Assembly: GCA_022702545.1 (NCBI GenBank)
Contig: JAHRBC010000004.1
Span: forward strand, 2,852,001 to 2,916,000
DNA: 64,000 bases
Direction: 5' to 3'
DNA from: Phycomyces nitens
Lineage: Eukaryota > Mucoromycota > Mucoromycetes > Mucorales > Phycomycetaceae
Part shown: in pieces, positions 12,077 to 24,100 of the stretch
Layout: the number at the start of each line of letters is the position of its first letter
How positions within the stretch are numbered: position 1 is the stretch's first letter
Translations under genes and position numbers: made by a program
Notes under the pieces: generated by a model
Databases searched by the model: none
What the model was told of the DNA's origin: nothing
Seen by the model: only the letters and a program-made list of their open reading frames with translations

Positions 12077-13997
12077 TTATGCACAGTACATCCAGGTAGA
12101 AGATTCAGAGGCCCATTGTCGGTTATTGCGATCCTCGGCTCTTTCTTCTTCGATATTAGCCAGTGTATTGTTGTGTGTGGTAGACTGACGAGAGAGTGTG
12201 TGTGTGATGACAGATAGAGAGCGCTGGAATCCTCCAGGGCTGGAAGGGGGGGAAGGTGAGGAAGATGTGGGGCTGTAGGGGTCGTCTGAGAGACCGTCCA
12301 TGTCTTCGTCGTCGTGGGCATTGCTGTATCCTGTTGCGGATCGTGCTCTGCTATTGCGACCTTCTCTTCCAGACGCAGTTGGCTTTCTCTTTTCAGAAAA
12401 GGCCATTCTTATTTTCTCCATCAGGTTTGTGGTACGACGGTCGGGCACTGAGGAAGAGGCAGATGCTTCGGTGGCGCGTCTGGGAGCACTCTCCTGTGAC
12501 TCTTCTTCTTCTTCATAATCTATGGCACTTGTGTCTCGTGCTGTAACAAAAGATGTGAGCTTCTTCGTCAGACGGTGTTTCACAACACTAATTACCTGAT
12601 TGTGTGCGGGAGAGAGTAGGAGAAGGAACAAATGTGGATAGGGGATCAAGGAGTGCAGATTCTGTGACAGTGATTGGGTGTGCTACTGCGATCGTTTCCT
12701 GTGGTGTGAGTTCGACAGAGTGTTCAAGCGGTCGTTCGATTTCTTCATCTGATTGCTCAATTGGTTGTTCGTGCGGTAGATCCAGAGAATTGCTGGTGTC
12801 CATAGGGCTGTCAGCCTCTGGTGGCTGTGTAATGACAGGAGGAATGGACTGAATGGGAGATGTAGCCATGGGTGATCTGGTGTGATACTTTTCAATAACC
12901 TCCTCGGCTTCGATAGCCACGCTAGCCTCAAGGTCTGAATAGGTACGGCAGATGGGGCATTGGAAACCTGGATAACTCTTGAGCAGGGGTCTTATGCATT
13001 TGAAGTGGTAGGAGTGTGCGCAGGGAGCAACAAACAGGGCTTGGAATGGAGCAATAGCATACAGACAAATACAGCATTCTTCGACCTCGACTGATTCTTC
13101 TGGGCAAGAATCGTCTGCTGATGCTGTAGTCATCAGCTGTTGTTGTGTGCAAGCAACAGCCGACCCAGAAGGGTTGCTGGCTCCGTGGTCTGAATTACTA
13201 GGGCACATGTGTCGGGGAGGGCTAGTGAAATTTCGCAGATTTGTAAAAGCTGACACGCTGTACGAGTTTGTCTGGTTTTGTGTGTGGTTAACCTCAAAAC
13301 GCATTTTCACTGATCGATAAATCTCGTCTAGACCGCCTTGGTAATCGACGCCTAGCTGGACAATATCGCCATCCTTGATTTCTGTGTTCTTGCTCTCCTG
13401 GTTTGCTGGAGAGAGTCGAACATGGTTGAGAAAGGTACCAGAAGATGACCTTGTATCGCGTACATAGAGCTATAAAAAAAGAAAAAAGATGGCATGACAT
13501 GCCCATATGTGAGTGTGTGCAACCTATTTCGGTCTCCTTTGTGTTCATTAGATCAAGCGTACCTTGCCATCGTGCTCCATACGGATTTCGCAGTGGGATC
13601 GAGATACAACTTTGCTCTTGAATGACAAGTGGTTTTCTGCCATTGCTCGTTCGGCAAACCTACCAAGCTTGATGACGGTGCCTGCCTCAAGCACTCGGTC
13701 TACGATATCAAAGATCATGCAGCGGTTTGGATTCTCTATGCTGGGAACGATGCGAACATGGAGACTGGGTATATGGTCAGGGTGGTCGTTTACAGCGTAG
13801 ATATCTACTGGCTCAACCGACTGTCTGACGCCTGAAGAACGAGAGAATCGTCGAGAGATTAATGAGGTCGCGCCCTGGGGAATATGAAGAGATCGACGGA
13901 GAGATCCATGAGGGACTGAAGAAGAAACTGGATGAGAAGCCGATTCTTGGAGCTCTGAAAACTGGTTCGCCATTGCTAGACAAATAAAGTCTGCCAT
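12077..13997 (-). CDS. FHA-RING E3 ubiquitin ligase (Dma1/Dma2, CHFR/RNF8 type)
   Basis: Three exons, about 13997-13563, 13469-12596 and 12540-12077, give about 590 residues. The FHA domain spans roughly residues 75-190, with the phosphothreonine-binding signatures IKLGRF, SRSHCEIR and, across intron 1, SSSGTFLNHVRLS; the last exon of the domain ends with the QLGVDY strand. A RING-H2 finger follows near residue 285: CCICL, CAHSYHFKC and CPICR, with the eight zinc ligands present. The remaining 300 residues are a Ser/Pro/Glu-rich disordered tail containing an acidic run. In yeasts this family delays septation and mitotic exit when the spindle is misplaced; in animals CHFR and RNF8 act in mitotic checkpoint and DNA damage. 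The long C-terminal tail is unlike the compact yeast proteins. It starts at the Met of MADFICL; the internal Met of MANQFSEL is an alternative. Convergent with the Mtr10-like gene. Confidence 0.88.
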
Positions 13998-14202
13998 GGT
14001 TAGAAGGCTTGTTAGGTTGTTAAAGAAGAAAGCTACCGAGTTGAAGGTGATGAGAAAAATAAGGTACACTTTCAAAGTACTGGCTTTTAAACAAAAAAAA
14101 TCCATACGTCACATTCAATCGGAGTTGGTACTTTTTTTTTTTAGGCATGATACAATATTTCCACCATCAATTGACTTTTTTTTTTTTTAATTCTCGAAAA
14201 TA

Positions 14203-14566
14203 GTGGTCGGATTTTACAAAACCCACTTGCTCACATGTTAAAGAACAAATTGGTCGAAAACAACAGCCATATATTACATTACATTACATTTGGCATCTGG
14301 AGAGATAAGAACCCTTGGACACTCTATGGTCGACAAGATTTACCTCTCCAAAGTTGACTATGGGACACAATTAAAAGGCTATAAAGCACCAAAGGACTAA
14401 ATGTCCCCTAATTGGATTATATCCCCAGTCTAAAAGGTATCATATCATTGACAGGCCATCATGGATCCCTCTGAACCAAACATTGGCTGTCATGTTGGAT
14501 CCAAAAGGCTATGGTGTAGTCAATTCCACCAAAAGATCCAATATCTTGATAATCGTTACCTGAATG
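14203..14566 (+). repeat. Left arm of the fold-back element
   Basis: The 364-bp arm begins GTGGTCGGATTTTAC and ends near TTACCTGAATG. It contains a tandem ATTAC run near 14275-14290 that is matched exactly in the right arm. Its RNA could pair with a transcript of the right arm. Confidence 0.9.
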
Positions 14567-15097
14567 AAATAGAGCGTTTACCTGAATTCTGTCAATATAA
14601 ATCAATAAAGGCCATACAATTAGCCAGTAGACTTTATTGAAATAATACTGAAAATACAATAAAACACCTCGACTGTGTCTTACAATGATCGGCTTATCAT
14701 AATTAGGTCGTCTTTGTACGGCGCGTAATGATGAGCCCTGATTTTGCACCAGCACTTATCTAGATGTGTGGGGCCATCTATATCCCAGATGACAGCTTTT
14801 ATTCGAAAGAGTGTAGAATTATATTCAACTTTATTCTGGAAAATGAAAACCCTTTGTCATGATATCAATAATACGAGGGTTAATTTTATTTCATATAACA
14901 TAGATAGTAATTGTAGTTATATCTCGACAGAAACCCAAATAAAACAGGTGTAATCAAAGATACACAAACACTAATAAAAGGTTGCCATAAAACACGCTTG
15001 TATATTGGCGAGACCAGGTTTGACCCGACAAACTGGCATAGTGAGTTTAACCCGTAACATCCCAGTGAATTAGCATTGACTATAAGGACCAAACTAG

Positions 15098-15461
15098 CAT
15101 TCAGGTAATGATTATCAAGATATTGGATCTTTTGGTGGAATTGACTACACCATAGCCTTTTGGATCCAACATGACAGCCAATGTTTGGTTCAGAGGGATC
15201 CATGATGGCCTGTCAATGATATGATACCTTTTAGACTGGGGATATAATCCAATTAGGGGACATTTAGTCCTTTGGTGCTTTATAGCCTTTTAATTGTGTC
15301 CCATAGTCAACTTTGGAGAGGTAAATCTTGTCGACCATAGAGTGTCCAAGGGTTCTTATCTCTCCAGATGCCAAATGTAATGTAATGTAATATATGGCTG
15401 TTGTTTTCGACCAATTTGTTCTTTAACATGTGAGCAAGTGGGTTTTGTAAAATCCGACCAC
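15098..15461 (-). repeat. Right arm of the fold-back element
   Basis: Reverse complement of the left arm, same length, with one visible substitution. The arms are 531 bp apart. Confidence 0.9.
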
Positions 15462-15494
15462 CATTTTCATGAAATAAAATTCCCAATTGACGGT

Positions 15495-18400
15495 TCATTA
15501 CGGAACAAGTTTGTGTGAGAAAGACAGAAAACGAGGAAGTTGCTTAAAATGCCTAAATGAGACACTCCTTTATGTTTATTATTGATTGCTGACAATGGAA
15601 TTTTCTTGTAATCAAATTAAACCAGCAAGTGCCCCTTATTGATTGAATTGGTTTGATAGCTAATTAGCTGTATGAAGCTATTGGACAGCCAAGGACTATT
15701 GAAAACCGAGTTTGATTGGTTAAGATGGCAACAATCAGCATATACCTGATTTGTGTGAATATTAAGCAATCAGGATTAATTGGTTGAAATGGTGGTACGT
15801 CTTTTTGAGTGGATTAAAATCCTATTAGCAAAGCATAATTATAATAGTCAGCTAACTTTGCTCATATCGAGATTATTTTATCGCACGGTAGGGAACACAG
15901 CTTCCACAAACATTTCAACTCCATTTATACTTCTTTTTAAAAAACTTACAAGAGATTATCAGTCTTTTGTATAGCGGATCTTACACTATAGTGATGTCAA
16001 TGTTAAAATTCATATTAGAAAAAGGAAAGGTCGTTGGTGTAACGGCTGGTTTCTAGCCATTAAACTTACTAGGCCCAGTAATAAAAACACAATCCTTCTC
16101 CGCAAACAAAATATTCATAAACGAACAAAATAGTGACTATGATGATTTTTATTTTGAATATTGAATGATAGCATAGTGATCATGATACTTGCAGTGCTAG
16201 AAACCTCATTACTTATTTTAAGCACGGATAAGAATAGAAAACAAGCAACTTTATATCTTGTACTCACCATACACAGCCTATATTTATATATTTAAAATAG
16301 TATCAAGCTCAGGTCATGCATCTTGATTGGTAGAATCAAAAGATTTTTTGAATATTTCCCATATTTATTCTTATCTACAGTTAATAGTCTTGTATATAGC
16401 ATGTAGATTTGTCTTTACCAATCTTGACATGGTAGTATTTGTCGCAATGTACATTATGAACATTCCCTGTGTCCTCCAAAACAGGCTCTTTTCCATCTCC
16501 AATCTGAGCCAATTATTATACATTACTGATCATATATCTCCCTAGACTCTTGGCTAGAGATGATCAAGATGATCCTAATCAATAGGTTTTATCTACATGT
16601 AATCTTCAAAGGATTCAAGGCTCATTACTCTTTATCACTGCTTCAATTATTTTATCCAATCTTTGTTTGAGGCCACTTTATATGTACTGACATGATGATA
16701 TGGATCAAGAAAGAACTGGCATATACTTTGGACTTTATCTTCTTTTTTCTTTCTCTAGGAGTAAAAACGTTGATCCTCTCTTAATTCAATGTACGAGACC
16801 ATCGATTTGAGGACACTCTAATGTTCAGTCAAGACATCATTTTGAACGCGATTGTCCTCCAAGACTAATTGGTAAGTGTATTCAGGAACCTTTCAAATAT
16901 TGAATTAAATTGTGATACACGAATTATAATACAAATCAAATATCCAAAACTTGGATCTATTATTTTATTAATATATAATAAAAAATAAACAAGTTTTAGG
17001 AGAACGAACCATTGACTTCTCCGCTGCCTTTAATGTTACTAGCCTTTAATATCCAAAGTTTCAATTTTAAAAAAAAGTATAAAATGATGTTTGGTTATGA
17101 TGTAACTAGATGTGTGTGTATTTAATAAATCATTTTGATCCCAAGTCAATTAAAAAAGAAAGAAAACTTATAAGGATATAAAATATTTTGTATTGATCTT
17201 ATCGTGAATGTAGAGTTGTACATTTTCAATGCCAATCTTACAAGAAGTACAGCTCATTATTTGAATATTTTTGTTTGTTTGTTTTAAGCATATTCAAACA
17301 TGTAAGTACAAACAGATGTAACTGAAACACATCCAACTGATCGATAATATCAAACAAGTCTGTCTAAATAGAGCATTAATTCCAGGTCTAATGATACTTT
17401 GATATGGTTGCAGGATAATAGCTCTATCGATCAGTGTCAAATCTGTACATACATGCATCAACAGCTGTTCACTATCTACATGCTCTACACATATGTATAA
17501 CCCCAAACTATGGCTCTGGCTTATAAAGCATAATAGTAACTTATAATCTAGATTGATAGAATGTTATAATCACTCGTACATATAGACACCTTGTAGTCAT
17601 CTACAGCATACAATACTTTTTCATAAACAAATTATAAAGAGTCTAGATCTAGTAAGAGTCTTAATTTGTACTATAGTCTGCATATTAATAAGTCAATATT
17701 ATCTATAGTTCTTCTGACTGCACCCATGTTTTTGCATTTAATTGCAAAACATACCTTGCTTTATCCCAGTTACCTATTGTTCTTTTTTGACTAATTTCAG
17801 GTTGGTTGTAATACAAGAATTCAAGATAATTTCCTCAAAACATCCAAAACTTGTTTATATGCATACGTTATTGCCAACATCTGCAAGTTTCTAGTAGTAA
17901 TTGTAGTATAAATAAACCCCAAGGCTAATGTATCCCATATAAAAATAGAGACTAATATCGCCTGAGGACCACCCGGCTTTCTTTATTTCAAATATTATTT
18001 CTTGTTTTATGTGTCCCGGTACTTGTCCAACATTTGATGATATTTTGGGATGACTTGAGGGTACCAATGTCATTCGGTATCTCAGTTGGAATATAACTTG
18101 GATCAGAAAACTGAATTATACCTTGGAATTCAAACCATAAAACCTCTTGGGTATTTTTAAGTTTTGTTTGCTGATAATGTTGTTGATTGAGTTGGAAAAA
18201 GAGTTTTGGTGCATGTCCTTGTTGCTTCAACTGGCCTATACACCATTGGGTAATGAATACCAACATATATTTACATTCTCGAATCCATTTATGAATATTT
18301 CATCTATTATTGCTTTTATTCAGTGCTAAAAAGATGCAATAAAAAATATTTTTGATAAACTTTTATCCATTTGAGACTTTTGAATATTTTGTAGTGTTTA

Positions 18401-21180
18401 TATTCTAGTAAATCCCAAAACCTGGTTCCCGGATCTATTGCTTTTTTACTGGATCTTAATCTCTTTTTTGTTTTGAAGATATTATTACATCATAAACTTG
18501 AATTGCTTGTTAATTTATAGACTAGATGGTAATATATACTTTTCAAAATATCATGGGCATGTTTAGTCAATTAGGAAAATCCAAGTATGTAAAGTTATTA
18601 TACCATTCGTTTTATATCATGTTACCAGCCGTACCTAAATTATAAACAGCATTTATAATGAAATAAAGCTAGACTACATTAGTAGGACAAAGTACTAGAG
18701 TAGGTTTGAAGGAGTGTCGAGATGAGTAATTGCGTATTTTCTGCGCCAGTGTTAGATTCTTGGATGGCAAAAATGTCAACCAGAGATGGTCACTACCTTT
18801 TTTTTAGGTCTCAAAAGTTAAGCAAGACAATATTGAGATGACTAGACAGATTTACTATCCTGAACCATTACTGATGATAGTCTTTTGGATAGACGAAGGG
18901 TCCAGGAAGATCCCTTGGGTGGGTTAATTAGTTCTTTATCTTTTACCATCAATGATGAGAGTGAAATAAGTATCATTTTTTAGTCGGGAATTGTGTCCAT
19001 TAGTTTTAGGTGTCATGGCTACAATGTCATTTGTCATTATGGTATCTCTATCATCTGGAATTCATCTTCTTATTGTAGTAGGCGAATCAACTGAAATTGT
19101 TGCACTCTTGGTTGTACTTTCAACTTGACATTGCTATTCTTCAATAAGAGCAACCTTGTCCTCAAGTGCTTCTTTGCTGTTGTATGCATACCACAGATGA
19201 TCGAAATACAAACTTCATGACTAATTTCCTGCTACTATCTGCTAATAAGCATGGCAAGTTAGCATCTCAGGAACTGTTACAAGCAATACGTTTACTCTAA
19301 ACTTCAGCAGTGATAACCAACTATTACATAATAGACGTTAGATTAAAATGGAATTAGAATAATAACTATATAAACCACCATAATATTCTTTCTTCAATAA
19401 ATAACACTCTCACAGTATCTATAAGTTCCCCAAAAAACCCTTAATTACCACAGAGACAACGAACAGATATTTTGAGTATAGTTTCACAAAAAGCCAATTC
19501 AACATTAAATTACAACCCGGTTCCTGGACACTCTTGCCTCCCTCAAGTTAGACTACCTTCTTCTCCTCTCTTCTCCACAATTGGTCAAAGCCCGTAATAC
19601 CACAGTGTCCTCATACATTGTTCTGGGATGCATTTTACGTGCTATATAAAAGGCTCGCTTCCGATATATATTTAATGACGCTTCATTTTTCACCAACCGA
19701 GTTGCAGCTATTCCCATTCTAAACGTTAAATGACTCGAGTTAGAACTCTCTCTCAAGAACACAGCTTAAATTCCTAGCTACTTAAACTTCTGGTAAAAGT
19801 TCCTTTAATAAAAAAAATACAAAAACACAACGAAAAATAATAAAATCAGTCAACGCACACAATGCACTATATGTCTGATACAGTACATGGCTAAAATGAA
19901 TAAACTTTGCCAAACTGCAAATAAGAATCGTCAGATCATTACACTCCAACCAAGATTAGAAAAGAAATTACTTAGTTTTTTTTTTACCTTGAAAATAAAA
20001 CTGCGTTAACAAAGCCCTCGCATCATTAGCTGAAAAATAATTCGATAGAACTACACCTCGCCATGAGTTGTCCGCGTTTCTTCGTAGAGGAATTATTTTC
20101 CTTTCCAAGGCCAACAATTCCTTGGAAGATAAAGGCACCATGAACATCCCTCAATTAACGACTAGAAGCATCATCGAATGTTGGAAAGAAACTGATACCG
20201 TAGCTTCAAACCATGGGTAAAGGAGACCTAGATTAATTACTACTGATAATACTGTCCTTTGTTTCAGTGCAAGGCGATAATGTTTTGAGAGCTATAGGTA
20301 TTACCAGCAAAATTTTAGACTTGATGGTGTCATTGTATGTGGAAAGATGATTATCAATTATATTTGGATAAATATATTTGCTTCTTATGTATCAGTGCCC
20401 AGACCAAGAGTAACTTGCATTGTTATGCTCTTTTCCAAGTATAATATTTTACACGACAGCACATGAATGCATATCTAGATCTTAAAGGTATTTACAATTA
20501 GGTGCTTTATTAAATGCGAATGAGATGCAACTCCTCCACATCACCCATAATATTGGTCAATGTCATTCTCCTGCCTTTTTTAACCAAAAGACCATAAATA
20601 GCGCAGTACCTGATGTGTTTGCTTTGGAGTTCTAGGATGCTTCTTGTCTTTGTAAGTTCATTCTCACGTTGTAAACTTGTACGTCTAATAACTGATTGGG
20701 AAATTCTCTTACGAGAAATATCATATATAGTATGCCCTTTCTTGTGTCTGTAATGATTTATTTTAAAAATCTGGATTATACTAAGACTTGTAAAGTGATG
20801 GCTCGTTTTCATTGACATCGCAATTGAGCTGCTTGTAGCAATTGTGGGATCAAAATAGAGAAGAGATCAGCAATGGCTTGTTTGCGTAGAAAATCCTGGC
20901 CAGAATTAAATGTAGCCTACACTGGACATAAGAGAGCTGTATTTATCTCGGAAAGCATGGCTCCAAAGCTTTCTACTCGAATTGTCTCGCTAGAGGACTA
21001 TACATCTTCAAGTGGGATTTTTAAAATATTCCTCTCAAAATAAGTTTACTATTTTCCGTATATTTTTGATACTTGTTTTATAAAGATATAATAATATGCT
21101 ACCTAGTTATCTATCTTTTCAGAATTTCAAGTGTGCTTGTGTGTGTGTGGGTTTTGTTTATGAAATTCGACCTACGATCT
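15495..21180. other. Gene desert, about 5.7 kb
   Basis: No recognisable coding series on either strand. The longest frames are about 60-100 codons and resemble no family I know. The stretch is strongly A/T-rich. Two things stand out: a segment near 18815-18925 that weakly resembles a broken 5S rRNA gene, and simple AT repeats near 21330-21345. The desert directly follows the fold-back element and ends at the stop codon of MED23, so it may be decayed transposon sequence, but I see no element ends. Confidence 0.5.
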
Positions 21181-24100
21181 TTACATAACCAGTCTCAGTA
21201 ATCTTTGTGATGTGGGTGGTGGCATGATTTTGATAATGTCTCGTATTTGAGATGTCAGTTCTGCAGATTTTACAAACCGTGTTCGGATGTGGTGTCTACC
21301 AGATTGAATAAATAATGATTATTACACACACATATATATATATCTTAATAAATAACATGTAAATACAAGACACTTACAAAAAGTCAAACACTTGTTCTAA
21401 TGCTTGTGTAGACCAGCCATCTTTCATATCCATGGATGTAGTAACTTGCTCTACCATGTGCATCAACTCAATCAGGAACTGTAATTATAGGTTAGATACA
21501 TTTGAAAAGCAAGTTGTTGTTTTTTTCACTGATTACTTACATCTGCATCACTGTTTTCCAGCTTCTCGATACGATGTAGAGCAGGTCCAATGAGTGCACA
21601 TATGTAAAGAAGCTGTACATCTGTTCGAAGTTTACCAGACAAGCGTAAAGTTCGCATGTACTCTAGAAACACACTAAATGCGTCCAGACTAGAGTAATGC
21701 AGAATGCTGTGAAAGAGGGTGAGAAAACTGTTTGGCGCATTTGTGCTGTAATTGTGAAGATTGAATGTATAATCGTTAAAGATATATGGAAACACCATGG
21801 CTTTGCGTAAACGTGCACTCATCGAATCCTTGAGAATTGCTGTTGTAGTGAGGTCAGGCAAAGATTGAGACATTACATATCTTCCATTATTGCGCTTTGG
21901 AACACCACATCGAATCTGTCGAGAGTGTAAGAGAACAAGCTAGAGACAATCCAAACAGACAAGGTTGCTTACCAATCGACAAGGCTCAGACACTTCAAGA
22001 AGATATGGATCTGTCATGATCAGACTATTTAGCTCTTGCCAAATAGGATGTACAAATTCATCAGAAGGAAGAGATGATATCAACAGTCCAATGGCATGGA
22101 TCGTCAGGGCAGACACGCCAACATGATGGGGTTCACGTAATAAGGCCATGTCAAGAATGTACTTTATGATGGTAGCCGGCGGAATGGGTGTGAGCATGAT
22201 CTCCAGTGTCGCTATGTATATTCCCATAACAGCAGGGCTGCCGATTTCACGGAAATGTCGCTCTGGAAGACTAGGCCTTTCTCTTGGGGCACACTTTTGA
22301 GGTGTGAGATCTAAGTTCAAATTGACCGCGTCCATTGAGTATAACTTGTCTTTATAAACAAATCTTATAACTTACTTCCAGCCAGCTTATAGATAACACG
22401 CTCAAAGTAACTAGCCTTGAATATACTGCCGTCCATATTAGAGTTGTGTGAATAAGTAATTGCTTCAGGCGCAATGTCGTATTGAGCATAATCTAAAAAA
22501 TAATAAATGCGTAAATTCATTTAATCTCTTTAGCCATTTCATTGATTTCCTACCCAATAAGCGTAAGATTCGCTTTCGAATGCGAGGATCCCGCAATGTG
22601 TTGGATGACGAGTAATAAAGAAATATGCTGCAAACAAATGAGAGTGGATACTGGTGATAATATGCTAGGTGGCCATATTTGTCAAGAATTTCGACAAGCA
22701 AATCGGTATGAGCATGCTCAATAAGCCTAGAAATAACCACTTCCAACGTGCTGATAAAGTCGCTAATCACGTTGGTCAAGTAGATTGGCATGGGTGTCTG
22801 GAGAGGAGGGTCCAAAGACGGCTGCATCTTTTCATAATGGTTCATGGCAAACGCTTCGAATTCATAGTATTCTGGAAACTCTTCCAAGTATTGCATCAAT
22901 TTCTTGTGAAAGTCTTCTTCTGTCCAGTTTCTAGGGCTAAATCGAAGGGAGTCCCATTTAGCAACTCTCTTTATGAATTCCGGAGACTCGAGCAGCAGAT
23001 GACGGATATAACGGAAGGCTTTGGTGTTTCTTTCTGGTGTTCCACTTCCTTTAACCAAAGCAAATATTACGTGGTTAAAGTTGATCCATTGGTGCTTCCA
23101 GATCATGTTATTCAACAGCATATATGCCTAAATAATTTTAGTCGAATAAGAAAGCTGTACAGATTATGTTTGTTTGCCAATACCATATCGTGGTTATTTG
23201 CGGTGTGATCAAAACTCAAGATAAAGTCCATCAAATCAATAACACATGTAGCCATTCTTGCAGGAGGAATTGTCAAGAGCAGTTTTCTAACCACTGAAAA
23301 AGGACTTTAGAATATAGATTATAATATCTAGACACTTACATGGCAAGTGGAAATTATCTGTTGATTTGCACATTACAGAAATCATCCAAAGCATGCACAA
23401 AAGGCTGGAATGATTTTCAGGCAATGAAAAATAGGCCACGAGAGATCTTTCGTGTTCAACTACACCTTGTAGCAGGTAGCTTGTGTATGCTTTATTTGAT
23501 GAAAGCATATGCTGAACTTTAGTGGGAAATATGGCCGGTCGAAGTGGTATAGATTGGTTTGGTGATGATGGGCCAGGAACATAGAATGATTTTACCGCCT
23601 CTGGGAAGTAGTGGAGAGATTCGGGCGACCACTCAATTCGATATTCATAGAGACTAGATAGCACTCTGTGTATCTGATCTGTTTTTATATCAGCTTGTCC
23701 TCTATACAGATCAATCAGCACCGTATGTAGAGTATTTTTTTTAATTAATATTTACCTGATATTGATAAGCCTGCAAATAGTCGACACCATGGTACGAGCA
23801 AGCATTTCAGATTCACCAAACCAGATAGGTTTTTCACGGCTGGGATCATCCAGTGATCTTAGAACCTTTACATCGACTTGCATGCGCTAAATAGCAAATG
23901 GTTAAGGTCATGCTTTATAAGAAACTGATTCACATACCATGATGTTGGCAGCAAGAGACTCCAAGACTTGGTAGACTTGTCGATGTTCAAGGTACGATAT
24001 GGAATATCTAATATAATGCAGCAACCCTGAAGAAATAGGTGAATATGTACACAGTGGTTAAGGATAACTGAAAACCAACACTCTCGTTCGAGAATAAAGA

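Larger units (their letters stand above)
14163..15494. mobile_element. Fold-back element with long, nearly identical inverted arms
   Basis: The segment at 14203-14566 is repeated as its reverse complement at 15098-15461, both 364 bp. Reading them against each other I find a single difference, near the inner end (CGT against CAT). Outside this core the similarity continues imperfectly for about 40 bp, ending with ACC(A/G)TCAATTG on the left (from 14163) and its inverse on the right (to 15494). The spacer is about 531 bp and has no recognisable transposase. Long terminal inverted repeats with a short non-coding centre fit a non-autonomous fold-back or long-TIR DNA transposon. I could not identify a target-site duplication with confidence, so the outer limits and the class are uncertain. 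Confidence 0.75.

Noticed and set aside
14459..15203. Two open frames in the fold-back element (minus strand)
   Set aside because: Each runs from an arm into the spacer, has no transposase motif, and the shared ends simply reflect the inverted arms.
16025..16065. tRNA-like string GTCGTTGGTGTAACGGCTGG
   Set aside because: No matching acceptor stem, no T-loop box (GGTTCGAATCC type), and no cloverleaf could be drawn.
22669..23208. 179-codon plus-strand frame
   Set aside because: Antisense to the best-conserved part of MED23; a shadow of that coding sequence.
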